Program-made: the position numbers and the translations under genes
Assembly: GCF_014931275.1 (NCBI RefSeq)
Contig: NZ_CP063110.1
Span: 721,001 to 785,000, forward strand
DNA length: 64,000 bases
Source of the DNA: Haemophilus parainfluenzae
Lineage (GTDB): Bacteria; Pseudomonadota; Gammaproteobacteria; Enterobacterales; Pasteurellaceae
Reading direction: 5' to 3'
Notes under the pieces: model-generated
Databases searched by the model: none
Seen by the model: the letters and a program-made list of their open reading frames with translations, nothing else
Told to the model about the DNA's origin: nothing
In this document: positions 1-10,540 of the stretch, in pieces
Layout: each line of letters opens with the position of its first letter
How positions within the stretch are numbered: the stretch's first letter is position 1

Positions 1-332
1 TTACAGAAGAAAGTGTGTCTATTCTCTTTGGTTCCATGGTGCTGGTTTCCTTAACAGCCATGCTATGGAATCTCATCTTTAATTATTTCCTTGATAAAGT
101 CTTTACGGGGCCGCGAGAAAAGCGAGGCGTCATATTTCGTACTTTACATGCCATTTCATTTGAAGGTGGTTTGCTTATTTTCACTGTGCCGATCATTGCT
201 TACTTTTTAAAAGTGGATTGGATTACAGCTTTTATGATGGATTTCAGTTTAACGGTGATGGTGACAGTTTATACCTTTATTTTTAATTGGGTGTATGATC
301 ACGCACGATTGCTATTTATTAAGCGTGAATGA
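1..332 (+). CDS. PACE-family biocide/multidrug efflux protein, 5'-truncated by window edge
   Basis: The frame is open to the left edge, so only the C-terminal three quarters or so is visible; family members are about 140-150 residues. The visible part has WNLIFNYFLD at the end of one membrane helix, then RTLHAISFEGG and FNWVYDHAR. These match the paired bacterial transmembrane pair (BTP) motifs of proton-driven PACE efflux pumps such as AceI, which export chlorhexidine and some polyamines. About three hydrophobic helices remain. A GTG at 15 could be read as a start, but it would remove the first helix, so I treat the gene as cut. It converges on purB across a paired uptake-sequence terminator. 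The substrate is unknown. Confidence 0.8.
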   Translation, partial: TEESVSILFGSMVLVSLTAMLWNLIFNYFLDKVFTGPREKRGVIFRTLHAISFEGGLLIFTVPIIAYFLKVDWITAFMMDFSLTVMVTVYTFIFNWVYDHARLLFIKRE

Positions 333-360
333 TGAAACGGGAAATAGTAAAAAAGAATAA

Positions 361-408
361 AAAGTGCAGTCAAAATCTCTGGTGTTTTTGACCGCACTTT
401 AATTTTTT
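361..408. terminator. Bidirectional terminator from an inverted uptake-sequence pair
   Basis: AAAGTGCAGTCAAAA (361-375) pairs with TTTTGACCGCACTTT (386-400), with one A/C mismatch because the left copy has CAG instead of CGG, and is followed by a T-rich tract. It lies between the convergent PACE gene and purB. Confidence 0.8.
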
Positions 409-435
409 AAGAGCATTATAAAGCCCTTTTATTTC

Positions 436-2443
<2,008 letters not shown>

Positions 2444-2583
2444 TGGGACTATAGATTGTAAGCTGTAGAAATTTTGGGCGTAATATAGCATTTTTACACA
2501 TTGTTTTGAACTCAATCATTAAAAAACGCCCTATCTTTTGTTATCATAGCGCCAATTCAGTTTACAGAATGAAAGGATAACCA

Positions 2584-3588
2584 ATGACAAAACCAATTGT
2601 ATTCAGTGGCGTGCAGCCTTCCGGCGAATTAACTATCGGGAATTATTTAGGTGCACTTCGCAACTGGGTGAAAATGCAAGAAGATTATGAGTGTATTTTC
2701 TGTGTGGTGGATTTACATGCCATCACTGTACGCCAAGATCCTGTAGCACTTCGCAAGGCAACGCTTGATGTACTTGCCCTTTACTTGGCTTGTGGCATTG
2801 ATCCGAATAAAAGCACGATCTTCGTGCAATCTCATGTACCAGAGCATACTCAACTAAGCTGGGTATTAAACTGCTACACTTATTTTGGTGAAATGAGCCG
2901 TATGACTCAATTTAAAGATAAATCAGCACGTTATGCCGAAAATATTAATGTGGGTTTATTTGATTACCCGGTTTTAATGGCAGCAGATATCTTACTTTAC
3001 CAAGCGAAAAGCGTGCCGGTAGGGGATGACCAAAAACAACATTTAGAAATCACTCGCGATATTGCCGCTCGTTTTAATGCTCTTTATGGTGATATTTTCA
3101 CGATTCCTGAAATTTTCTTAGGCAAAGCAGGCGCGCGTATTATGTCTTTACAAGATCCTGATAAAAAAATGTCAAAATCAGATGATAACCGTAATAACGT
3201 GGTGACTTTGCTTGAAGATCCTAAATCGGTGGCGAAAAAAATTAAACGTGCGGTAACAGATTCTGATGAACCACCTGTTGTACGTTATGACGTAAAAAAC
3301 AAAGCGGGTGTGTCTAACTTATTAGATATCCTTTCTGCAGTAACCGATAAATCTGTGGCAGAACTTGAAAAAGAATTTGAAGGCAAAATGTACGGCCACT
3401 TAAAAACAGCCGTTGCAGATGAAGTGTCAAACTTACTTGCTGGTTTACAAGAACGTTTCTATCAATATCGTAATGATGAAGCACTTTTAGACGAGATTTT
3501 ACGTCAAGGTGCAGAAAAAGCCCGCGCAAGAGCGAAAGAAACCCTTGCCAAAGTGTACGAAGCCGTCGGCTTTGTCGTTGCAAAATAA
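2584..3588 (+). CDS. trpS: Tryptophanyl-tRNA synthetase
   Basis: This 334-residue class I aminoacyl-tRNA synthetase, the same length as the E. coli enzyme, charges tRNA-Trp with tryptophan using ATP. The HIGH-type motif is TIGN (residues 17-20) following PSGE. The KMSKS loop is intact at 195-199. The start ATG is preceded by AAGGATAA at good spacing. It diverges from hflD-purB across about 140 bases from the preferred hflD start. A rho-independent terminator follows directly. Confidence 0.97.
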   Translation: MTKPIVFSGVQPSGELTIGNYLGALRNWVKMQEDYECIFCVVDLHAITVRQDPVALRKATLDVLALYLACGIDPNKSTIFVQSHVPEHTQLSWVLNCYTYFGEMSRMTQFKDKSARYAENINVGLFDYPVLMAADILLYQAKSVPVGDDQKQHLEITRDIAARFNALYGDIFTIPEIFLGKAGARIMSLQDPDKKMSKSDDNRNNVVTLLEDPKSVAKKIKRAVTDSDEPPVVRYDVKNKAGVSNLLDILSAVTDKSVAELEKEFEGKMYGHLKTAVADEVSNLLAGLQERFYQYRNDEALLDEILRQGAEKARARAKETLAKVYEAVGFVVAK

Positions 3589-3601
3589 TTTTAAACTTAA
3601 T

Positions 3602-3627
3602 AAGCCGTGTTATATCACGGCTTTTTT
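3602..3627 (+). terminator. Rho-independent terminator of trpS
   Basis: AAGCCGTG (3602-3609) pairs with CACGGCTT (3616-3623) around a 6-base loop, followed by four more T residues. It lies 13 bases after the trpS stop. The yfcZ ribosome site AAGGAG begins only a few bases later. Confidence 0.85.
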
Positions 3628-3643
3628 AGATAAGGAGAAAAAG

Positions 3644-3934
3644 ATGGCCATTCAAACTGAAAAACCAATTGAATGTGTAGGTTGTAATACTTTCGATATG
3701 AAATCATTGTTTGATAACAGCGATTGTAGTTTACCTATCGAGCAGTTTTACGCCACTCGTCAAGATGCAGAAGGCGCATTGGAATATTTCACGTTAAAAG
3801 CACGTGATGTAGAAAGTGAACCTTGTCAAATTCAGTCTGAAATTCAACAGGTTGAAGAGGGATATGTACTTAAAGCGGTTTTCACATTTTGCTGCCAAGC
3901 GGAATTAGTGATTTTCCAAATGAAGCTTGTGTAA
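3644..3934 (+). CDS. yfcZ: YfcZ/YiiS family protein (DUF406)
   Basis: This 96-residue protein starts at the ATG at 3644, which has AAGGAG 9 bases upstream; a longer in-frame opening that overlaps trpS lacks such a site. The pattern DNSDC followed by [11 protein letters not shown] and a C-terminal FTFCCQAE...IFQ matches the small YfcZ/YiiS family. Family function is not established. It contains several cysteines, including a CVGC pair near the N terminus and CC near the C terminus. It stands between trpS and a radical-SAM activase with 31 bases to the latter, so co-transcription is possible. Confidence 0.85.
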   Translation: MAIQTEKPIECVGCNTFDMKSLFDNSDCSLPIEQFYATRQDAEGALEYFTLKARDVESEPCQIQSEIQQVEEGYVLKAVFTFCCQAELVIFQMKLV

Positions 3935-3965
3935 GTGATAACTTACTCTAGAAAACAGCGTTTTT

Positions 3966-4754
3966 GTGACCGCACTTTCTGATATCTATGTTCCCCTGCA
4001 TCGTATTATTCCTTTTTCTAATGTAGAAGGGCAGGGGAATCGTACCAGTATTTTCTTACAAGGTTGTAAGTTAAACTGCCTTTATTGCCATAATCCAGAA
4101 ACCATTCCTCGTTATGCAGAAGGGGCTCATCAAGTCAGTCTGCAGTATTTGTATGAGCAAGTAATGGATGCAGTACCTTTCATTCGTGGTGTAACAGTTT
4201 CTGGCGGTGAACCCACCATTCATCATAAAAAGCTCGTTCCATTGTTTCAAAAACTACGTGAGGAAGGGCTAACTTGCTATTTAGATAGCAGTGGTTTCTT
4301 TGAATTTGAAGTAATTCGTCCTTTAATTGATGTCACGGACAAATTTCTCTTTGATTTGAAAGGAGAAGGAGTTGGCTTACAGAGTTTGTGCTTTGATAGA
4401 CAAAATCGCCAAGGCATTGTCCCGAAAAACATCATCCCCACTCACCAACATATCAAGCAAGAAAACTTAGATCGCAATTTGAAGAACTTGGCGAAATTAT
4501 TACCATTAAATAAAGTGGAAGAAGTGCGGTTAGTTTATGTGGCAAATTTTTTTGATGCAGAAAAGTTGGTGGAAAAGGTTGCGTCCTTATTGAAAGACTA
4601 TCCGGATGTGTTGTTGAAAATTATTCGAATGCACACAAAAGGTGCACGAGATACCGAAGGACTCACCCCTTATGTTCCAACCGTTGAGCAGACTCAAGCG
4701 CTTGAAAACTATGCGAAATCTTGTGGTCTGACCAAAATTGTGACCATTTTATAA
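3966..4754 (+). CDS. yjjW: YjjW-type glycyl-radical-enzyme activase (radical SAM)
   Basis: This 262-residue protein carries the radical-SAM cluster motif CKLNCLYC (Cys34, Cys38, Cys41) followed by HNPE, and VSGGEP near residue 78, as in pyruvate formate-lyase-type activases. Such enzymes use SAM and a [4Fe-4S] cluster to put a glycyl radical on a partner enzyme. E. coli YjjW, as I recall it, has an extra ferredoxin-like insert of cysteines after the first motif; here that insert is absent. The only sensible start is GTG at 3966; an in-frame stop lies at 3939. The next bases (3969-3977) are an uptake-sequence core encoding TAL. The expected partner YjjI is not beside it. E. coli yjjW also lies near the deo genes, and here nupC-deoD follow. 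Confidence 0.82.
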   Translation: MTALSDIYVPLHRIIPFSNVEGQGNRTSIFLQGCKLNCLYCHNPETIPRYAEGAHQVSLQYLYEQVMDAVPFIRGVTVSGGEPTIHHKKLVPLFQKLREEGLTCYLDSSGFFEFEVIRPLIDVTDKFLFDLKGEGVGLQSLCFDRQNRQGIVPKNIIPTHQHIKQENLDRNLKNLAKLLPLNKVEEVRLVYVANFFDAEKLVEKVASLLKDYPDVLLKIIRMHTKGARDTEGLTPYVPTVEQTQALENYAKSCGLTKIVTIL

Positions 4755-4860
4755 GCAAACATACCGAAAAGTAGCAAAAATATTCCGACTTTTTACCGAA
4801 AAACAAGTAGAATAGGACAATTTTATTCACTTACTTATCTAACCAACCTAGGGGAAAAAA

Positions 4861-6108
4861 ATGGGTATTTTAGGTAGCGTTTTAGGCATTGTCGTATTAC
4901 TGATCATTGCCGTATTATTTTCAAATAATCGTAAGGCGATTAATTTACGTACTGTATTAGGGGCTTTGGCGATCCAAATCGGATTTGCGGCCCTTATTTT
5001 GTATGTGCCGTTTGGTCGTGATGCATTGCAAGCGACAGCAAATGGTGTATCAAATGTTATCGCTTATGGTAATGAAGGGATTAACTTCGTCTTTGGTGGC
5101 TTAGCAGATCCTTCAAATGCCGGCTTTATCTTTGCGGTGAAAGTGTTACCAATCATCGTCTTTTTCTCTGGTTTAATTTCGGTGCTTTACTATTTAGGCA
5201 TCATGCAAGTGGTCATCAAAGTGATCGGTGGTGCATTGCAAGCGGCATTAGGTACATCTAAAGCAGAATCAATGTCTGCGGCAGCGAATATCTTCGTTGG
5301 TCAAACTGAAGCACCTTTAGTAGTTCGTCCTTACATTAAAAATATGACCCAATCTGAATTGTTCGCTATTATGGCGGGTGGTACAGCTTCTATCGCGGGC
5401 TCAGTCATGGCAGGTTATGCAGGAATGGGCGTGCCGTTGACTTACTTAATCGCAGCATCTTTCATGGCTGCACCAGCAGGTTTATTATTTGCGAAAATTT
5501 TATTCCCACAAACTGAACAATTTAACGATAAACAACCTGAAACGGATGATAGCGAAAAACCAACCAACGTGCTTGAAGCAATGGCAGGTGGTGCGAGTGC
5601 AGGTATGCAATTAGCGTTAAACGTAGGTGCGATGTTACTCGCTTTCGTGGGTTTAATTGCTTTAGTTAATGGTATTTTAGGTGGTGTAGGCGGCTGGTTC
5701 GGTTACGGTGATTTAACATTACAATCAATCTTTGGTTGGATCTTCAAACCATTAGCGTACTTAATCGGTGTATCTTGGGATGAATCTGCCATCGCCGGTC
5801 AAATGATTGGTATGAAATTAGCCGTAAATGAATTCGTAGGTTACTTAGAGTTCGCGAAATACTTACAACCAGATACAGCAGTTGTATTAAGTGAAAAAAC
5901 TAAAGCCATCATTACTTTCGCATTATGTGGTTTTGCTAACTTCAGCTCTATCGCAATCTTAATCGGCGGTATCGGTGGTATGGCACCAAATCGTCGTGGT
6001 GATGTGGCTCGTTTAGGTTTAAAAGCAGTTGTAGCGGGTACATTAGCTAACTTAATGAGTGCGACTATCGCAGGTTTATTCATCGAGTTAAGCGGCGTAG
6101 CAATGTAA
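4861..6108 (+). CDS. nupC: Nucleoside permease NupC (CNT family)
   Basis: This 415-residue concentrative nucleoside transporter imports nucleosides across the inner membrane with protons or sodium. It begins with a hydrophobic N-terminal helix, has multiple membrane segments, and carries the family stretches [12 protein letters not shown] and the C-terminal [16 protein letters not shown]. The start ATG follows AGGGGAAAAAA. It precedes deoD on the same strand, so imported nucleosides can be phosphorolysed directly. A 128-base gap with a hairpin and a PurR-like box separates the two, so deoD may have its own control. Confidence 0.95.
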   Translation: MGILGSVLGIVVLLIIAVLFSNNRKAINLRTVLGALAIQIGFAALILYVPFGRDALQATANGVSNVIAYGNEGINFVFGGLADPSNAGFIFAVKVLPIIVFFSGLISVLYYLGIMQVVIKVIGGALQAALGTSKAESMSAAANIFVGQTEAPLVVRPYIKNMTQSELFAIMAGGTASIAGSVMAGYAGMGVPLTYLIAASFMAAPAGLLFAKILFPQTEQFNDKQPETDDSEKPTNVLEAMAGGASAGMQLALNVGAMLLAFVGLIALVNGILGGVGGWFGYGDLTLQSIFGWIFKPLAYLIGVSWDESAIAGQMIGMKLAVNEFVGYLEFAKYLQPDTAVVLSEKTKAIITFALCGFANFSSIAILIGGIGGMAPNRRGDVARLGLKAVVAGTLANLMSATIAGLFIELSGVAM

Positions 6109-6144
6109 TTAAAATGTGGTGAATTTTGACCGCACTTTATCTCT

Positions 6145-6171
6145 CAACACCACGAATCATTCGTGGTGTTG
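6145..6171. terminator. Hairpin between nupC and deoD (weak terminator or attenuator)
   Basis: CAACACCACGA (6145-6155) pairs perfectly with TCGTGGTGTTG (6161-6171), an 11-bp stem with a 5-base loop. Only a short, broken T tract follows, so it may act as an mRNA-stabilising or partial termination hairpin. An unpaired uptake core lies just upstream at 6129-6137. Confidence 0.5.
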
Positions 6172-6184
6172 TACTTTAAAGCAA

Positions 6185-6200
6185 GCGAAAACGTTTGCTT
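6185..6200. promoter_or_regulatory. Candidate PurR (LacI-family) operator upstream of deoD
   Basis: GCGAAAACGTTTGCTT matches 13 of 16 positions of the E. coli PurR consensus ACGCAAACGTTTGCGT, including the central CG dyad. It lies 37 bases before the deoD start. Binding is inferred only; purR itself is not in the window. Confidence 0.45.
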
Positions 6201-6236
6201 AAATGACTTTTTATTTATCAACAAGAGGAAAAAACA

Positions 6237-6953
6237 ATGACTCCACATATTAACGCTCCTGAAGGCGCATTTGCAGATGTTGTATTAATGCCAGGCGATC
6301 CGCTTCGTGCAAAATACATTGCAGAGACATTCTTAGAAGATGCGAAAGAAGTGACCAATGTTCGCAATATGTTGGGTTATACCGGTACTTATAAAGGTCG
6401 TCGTATCTCTATTATGGGTCACGGTATGGGTATCCCATCTTGCTCAATTTATGCGAAAGAATTAATTACTGAATACGGCGTGAAAAAAATCATCCGTGTT
6501 GGTTCTTGTGGTGCCGTACGTATGGACGTTAAAGTACGTGATGTTATCATCGGTCTTGGCGCATGTACTGATTCAAAAGTAAACCGTATCCGTTTCAAAG
6601 ATAACGATTTTGCTGCAATTGCTGATTTTGATATGGCACAAGCAGCGGTTCAAGCTGCGAAAGAAAAAGGTAAGCAAGTTCGCGTAGGGAATATTTTCTC
6701 TGCAGACCTATTCTACACGCCAGATTTCGAAATGTTTGATGTGATGGAAAAATACGGCATCTTAGGCGTAGAAATGGAAGCTGCGGGTATCTATGGTGTA
6801 GCAGCAGAATATGGTGCAAAAGCACTTTGTATCTGTACCGTTTCAGACCATATTCGTACACACGAACAAACTACAGCAGAAGAACGTCAATTAACCTTCA
6901 ATGATATGATTGAAATTGCGTTAGAGTCTGTATTAATTGGTGATAAAGCATAA
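6237..6953 (+). CDS. deoD: Purine nucleoside phosphorylase DeoD-type
   Basis: This 238-residue protein is the usual length for the hexameric bacterial enzyme. It cleaves purine (deoxy)nucleosides with phosphate to the base and (deoxy)ribose-1-phosphate. It starts [27 protein letters not shown], with the phosphate-binding arginine in GDPLRAK; the GSCGA segment and EMEAAGIY ribose-binding segment follow. The catalytic SDH (Ser-Asp-His) is near residue 203. The start has AAGAGGAAAAAA upstream. It follows nupC and converges on greB. Confidence 0.96.
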   Translation: MTPHINAPEGAFADVVLMPGDPLRAKYIAETFLEDAKEVTNVRNMLGYTGTYKGRRISIMGHGMGIPSCSIYAKELITEYGVKKIIRVGSCGAVRMDVKVRDVIIGLGACTDSKVNRIRFKDNDFAAIADFDMAQAAVQAAKEKGKQVRVGNIFSADLFYTPDFEMFDVMEKYGILGVEMEAAGIYGVAAEYGAKALCICTVSDHIRTHEQTTAEERQLTFNDMIEIALESVLIGDKA

Positions 6954-6973
6954 TCTGTCTGATTGATAGAATA

Positions 6974-7002
6974 AAAAGAGCGGTCAATTTGACCGCTCTT
7001 TT
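6974..7002. terminator. Bidirectional terminator, uptake-sequence-like variant (AGAGCGGTC arms)
   Basis: AAAAGAGCGGTC (6974-6985) pairs perfectly with GACCGCTCTTTT (6991-7002), followed by GTTTTTG. It sits between the convergent deoD and greB. Each arm differs from the uptake core by one base (GAGCGGT for GTGCGGT), and the change is matched in the other arm. Confidence 0.85.
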
Positions 7003-7016
7003 GTTTTTGAGATTAA

Positions 7017-7493
7017 CTATTTCTCATACCAAATTCGGTTTACATAGAGCACCACTTTGCCAGAGGGTGTTTCCACATGGATTTCATCATCAACGCCTTT
7101 CCCGATTAAAGCGCGCGCGACGGGAGAATCAATGGAGATCCAGTTTTTAGCAGGATCGAATTCATCGCAGCCGACAAGGCGATATTGCTTCACCTCTCCC
7201 TCTTCATCTTCTAGCTCAACCCATGCACCGAAAAATACTTTACCTTCTTGTTTCGGATGGTAATCCACGATTTGTAGCACTTCTAATCGTTTGGAAAGAA
7301 AACGCACGCGGCGATCAATTTCACGTAAGCGACGTTTGCCGTAAATATATTCCGCGTTTTCACTGCGGTCACCAAGCGCCGCGGCATCTGAAACCGCTTG
7401 GGTAATTTTGGGGCGTTCTTCTTTCCATAAAAACTTAAGTTCTTGGTCAAGCGCAAGCCAGCCTTGACGGGTAATGTAATTTGATTTTGCCAT
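7017..7493 (-). CDS. greB: Transcription elongation factor GreB
   Basis: This 158-residue protein matches GreB length. An N-terminal coiled coil (residues 1 to about 75) has the tip acidic residues needed to stimulate RNA polymerase transcript cleavage, in the DAAALGDRSENAEYIYGK segment. A C-terminal FKBP-like domain includes GAWVELEDEEGE and SIDSPVARALIGK. GreB rescues backtracked RNA polymerase. It is divergent from tex, with a shared 100-base promoter region that includes a minus-strand TATAAT at 7525-7520. Confidence 0.96.
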   Translation of the reverse strand: MAKSNYITRQGWLALDQELKFLWKEERPKITQAVSDAAALGDRSENAEYIYGKRRLREIDRRVRFLSKRLEVLQIVDYHPKQEGKVFFGAWVELEDEEGEVKQYRLVGCDEFDPAKNWISIDSPVARALIGKGVDDEIHVETPSGKVVLYVNRIWYEK

Positions 7494-7519
7494 AATAAAA
7501 ATAAAAGAAATTTTTTTGA

Positions 7520-7555
7520 ATTATATTTGAGCCTGTTGTCTAAAACCAGTATTCT
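7520..7555. promoter_or_regulatory. Divergent promoters for greB and tex
   Basis: On the plus strand TTGAGC (7527-7532), a 17-base spacer and TATTCT (7550-7555) form a plausible sigma-70 promoter for tex. On the minus strand TATAAT (7525-7520) is a likely -10 for greB; its -35 is poor. Confidence 0.5.
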
Positions 7556-7593
7556 ATTCCCGTTTTTATTGAATCCTTTAATAACAAAGAAGT

Positions 7594-9912
7594 ATGACAA
7601 TGTTAAATCAACAAATTAGCCAAATTATTGCGGCAGAATTAACCGTTCAACCCCAACAAATCCTCGCCGCCATTCAATTATTAGACGATGGCAACACCAT
7701 TCCATTTATTGCTCGTTATCGTAAAGAAGCCACAGGTGGTTTAGATGACACCCAACTTCGTCATTTTGAAACCCGTTTAATTTATTTACGTGAATTAGAA
7801 GATCGTCGTCAAACCATTTTGAAATCTATTGAAGAGCAAGGGAAATTGACCGACGAATTGCGTGATAAAATCCATGCGACACAAAGTAAAACCGAATTAG
7901 AAGATTTGTATTTGCCATACAAACCAAAACGTCGTACAAAAGGGCAAATTGCGATTGAAGCTGGTCTTGAGCCATTGGCTGATTTACTTTGGAATGAGCC
8001 GAAAAATGATCCTGAAACGGCTGCCGCGGAATTTGTGAACGCTGATAAAGGCGTAACAGATACTAAGGTAGCCCTTGATGGCGCACGCTATATTTTAATG
8101 GAGCGTTTTGCTGAAGATGCGGGTTTATTAGCGAAAGTCCGTGATTATTTAGCAAAAAATGCCGTTATTGTATCTAAAGTGATCGAAGGTAAAGAAACGG
8201 AAGGGGCAAAATTCCAAGATTATTTCGACCATCAAGAATTATTGAAAAATGTGCCTTCTCACCGTGCATTGGCCATGTTCCGCGGACGTAATGAGGGTAT
8301 TTTACAATTAAACTTAAATGCTGATCCTGATGCGGAAGAGGGAAGTCGCCAAAGTTATTGCGAAGAAATTATTCGTGATTATTTGGATGTACGTTTTACT
8401 GGTCAGCCTGCGGATAAATGGCGTGAGCAAGTGATTGCGTGGACATGGAAAATCAAAGTTTCGTTGCATTTAGAAACGGAATTAATGGCAAGTTTACGTG
8501 AAAAAGCGGAAGAAGAGGCCATTGATGTTTTTGCCCGAAATCTGACCGCACTTTTAATGGCAGCACCCGCTGGTGCGAAAAGTACCATGGGCTTGGACCC
8601 TGGCTTGCGTACGGGGGTTAAAGTCGCGGTGGTAGATAACACAGGTAAATTATTAGATACCACCACCATTTATCCACACACGGGGCGTGAAGCTGAAGCG
8701 CAAGTGGCGATTTTCAGCTTAATCCGCAAACATAACGTAGAGTTAATTGCCATTGGTAACGGTACGGCTTCTCGTGAAACCGAACGTTTTGCGAAAGAGG
8801 TGATTAAAGAAATCAAAGAAAATAAACCACAAACTGTTGTGGTGAGTGAAGCGGGCGCATCGGTTTATTCTGCTTCTGAATTTGCGGCAAATGAATTCCC
8901 GAATTTAGATGTGTCTTTACGTGGTGCAGTCTCTATCGCCCGTCGTTTACAAGATCCATTGGCGGAATTAGTGAAAATTGAACCGAAAGCCATTGGTGTT
9001 GGGCAATATCAACACGATGTAAACCAAACCCAACTTGCGCGTAAACTTGATGCGGTGGTGGAAGACTGCGTAAACGCGGTAGGCGTAGATTTAAATACCG
9101 CATCTGCACCATTATTAGCTCGTGTGGCTGGAATGACGAAAACTTTAGCGCAAAACATTGTGGAATATCGTGATGAAAATGGTCGTTTTGAAAGCCGCAG
9201 CGAATTGAAAAAAGTGCCTCGTTTAGGGCCAAAAGCCTTTGAGCAATGTGCAGGCTTTATGCGTATTGCAGATGGGAAAAATCCACTTGATGCTTCAGGT
9301 GTTCACCCAGAAGCTTATCCTGTGGTCGAAAAAATCTTGCAAGCTACCGCGCAATCTATCCAAGATTTAATGGGGAATGCGGGTGTGGTGCGCCAACTTG
9401 ATGCTAAGCAATTTATTGATGAGCAATTTGGTTTACCAACCGTTCAAGATATTTTCAAAGAGTTGGAAAAACCAGGGCGCGATCCGCGTGGTGAGTTTAA
9501 AACTGCAGTATTCGCAGAAGGCGTGGAAGAAATTACCGATTTAAAACCAGGTATGATTTTAGAAGGTACCGTCACCAATGTGACTAACTTCGGTGCATTT
9601 GTGGATATTGGTGTTCACCAAGATGGTTTAGTACATATTTCATCATTAAGCGATAAATTCGTAGAAGATCCACATCAAGTAGTGAAAACCGGCGATATCG
9701 TGAAAGTGAAAGTGTTGGAAGTGGATGTGCCGCGTAAACGTATTGCGTTGACGATGCGATTAGATGAAAGTGCGGTCAAAAATGACGGCAAATCTGACCG
9801 CACTTTAAGTGCAAAACCAAGAAGTAATGCACCTCGCCAAGATCGTCATCCAAAAGGAAATAGTGCGATGGGTAATGCCTTTGCCGATGCGTTGAAAAAT
9901 TGGAAAAAATAA
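7594..9912 (+). CDS. tex: Tex-family S1 RNA-binding transcription accessory protein
   Basis: This 772-residue protein has the Tex layout: an N-terminal helical region, a YqgF/RNase H-like domain beginning near [16 protein letters not shown] (around residue 333), helix-hairpin-helix segments around [15 protein letters not shown] and [15 protein letters not shown], and a C-terminal S1 domain starting near [24 protein letters not shown]. Tex binds nucleic acid and affects transcription and gene expression; its exact role is not settled. The first codons read M-T-M; the second ATG is an equally possible start. The extreme C-terminal tail encodes an inverted pair of uptake cores (9767-9806). Confidence 0.95.
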   Translation: MTMLNQQISQIIAAELTVQPQQILAAIQLLDDGNTIPFIARYRKEATGGLDDTQLRHFETRLIYLRELEDRRQTILKSIEEQGKLTDELRDKIHATQSKTELEDLYLPYKPKRRTKGQIAIEAGLEPLADLLWNEPKNDPETAAAEFVNADKGVTDTKVALDGARYILMERFAEDAGLLAKVRDYLAKNAVIVSKVIEGKETEGAKFQDYFDHQELLKNVPSHRALAMFRGRNEGILQLNLNADPDAEEGSRQSYCEEIIRDYLDVRFTGQPADKWREQVIAWTWKIKVSLHLETELMASLREKAEEEAIDVFARNLTALLMAAPAGAKSTMGLDPGLRTGVKVAVVDNTGKLLDTTTIYPHTGREAEAQVAIFSLIRKHNVELIAIGNGTASRETERFAKEVIKEIKENKPQTVVVSEAGASVYSASEFAANEFPNLDVSLRGAVSIARRLQDPLAELVKIEPKAIGVGQYQHDVNQTQLARKLDAVVEDCVNAVGVDLNTASAPLLARVAGMTKTLAQNIVEYRDENGRFESRSELKKVPRLGPKAFEQCAGFMRIADGKNPLDASGVHPEAYPVVEKILQATAQSIQDLMGNAGVVRQLDAKQFIDEQFGLPTVQDIFKELEKPGRDPRGEFKTAVFAEGVEEITDLKPGMILEGTVTNVTNFGAFVDIGVHQDGLVHISSLSDKFVEDPHQVVKTGDIVKVKVLEVDVPRKRIALTMRLDESAVKNDGKSDRTLSAKPRSNAPRQDRHPKGNSAMGNAFADALKNWKK
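9767..9806 (+). repeat. Inverted uptake-sequence pair inside the tex coding region
   Basis: AAAGTGCGGTCA (9767-9778) and TGACCGCACTTT (9795-9806) form a perfect 12-bp stem with a 16-base loop within codons for the variable C-terminal tail ([14 protein letters not shown]). No T tract follows, and the real terminator lies about 150 bases further on. Confidence 0.9.
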
Positions 9913-9956
9913 TTTCGTCATTTAGATGAACATTGTGGCCAAATAGGCGTACAATG

Positions 9957-9991
9957 AAGGGGATTTGGTCAATCATCCAATCCCCTTTTTT
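9957..9991 (+). terminator. Rho-independent terminator of tex
   Basis: AAGGGGATTTGG (9957-9968) pairs with CCAATCCCCTT (9977-9987) with a single bulged T, followed by four or more T residues. It lies 45 bases past the tex stop. Confidence 0.85.
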
Positions 9992-10014
9992 ATTTCAACG
10001 AAAGGAATATTCTT

Positions 10015-10398
10015 ATGGAAAAAGGTATTCTTGGGCCGCATGAAGGCAAGGAGCTGGAATTAATGTTAAGGGGCGAAAAGCAAGTGGCATTATTCAATCA
10101 GGAGCTTGGTATTCCTGACGCCTTTCTCCCTTATCTTGAGCAAGGAATGCTTCATTCAAAAACAGTGCAACGTCATATTAATGATGTCTGCTTAACTGAT
10201 TTTATTGTCTATTTACCTCAATCTCTTGCACTCGCTGAACAAATGGAAGTGTTACTTCCTGCAAGCACTGTTAATGGTTTTGATCCAAAAGTGGAACGTG
10301 AAATCGGACGAATTCTTGGCTACCGAGAAAAAGATATCGAATACTACATTCAGCATTTTCAAGATAATTTAGAGAAGTATCGGCAGCAGTATAGCTAA
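10015..10398 (+). CDS. Uncharacterised 127-residue protein
   Basis: I do not recognise the family. The product is a soluble, acidic-looking protein of 127 residues without a signal peptide or membrane helix. Visible patches are GPHEGKELELMLRGEKQVALF at the N terminus (family-like in its regularity) and a helical, charged C terminus ending DIEYYIQHFQDNLEKYRQQ. The ATG at 10015 has AAAGGAA 8 bases upstream. It stands alone between the tex terminator and the AT-rich gene at 10541; an uptake core follows at 10411-10419. It could be a conserved housekeeping orphan or part of the same accessory pair as its neighbour. Confidence 0.75.
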   Translation: MEKGILGPHEGKELELMLRGEKQVALFNQELGIPDAFLPYLEQGMLHSKTVQRHINDVCLTDFIVYLPQSLALAEQMEVLLPASTVNGFDPKVEREIGRILGYREKDIEYYIQHFQDNLEKYRQQYS

Positions 10399-10540
10399 TT
10401 GATAAAATAAAAGTGCGGTTGATATTTAAGCAAGATCGGCGTATACAGATTTGAAAATCCACACATGTTTTTATATTTTTATTTATGCGTGTGGACCTGT
10501 TGTTCCTTCTGCATTAGCTATAAAAATTAAGTAGGTTTTG

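Noticed and set aside
10458-10495. TCCACAC and GTGTGGA inverted repeat upstream of the Imm49-like gene
   Set aside because: The loop is long and AT-rich, there is no integrase or direct repeat, and it has no T tract, so I do not call an attachment site or terminator.
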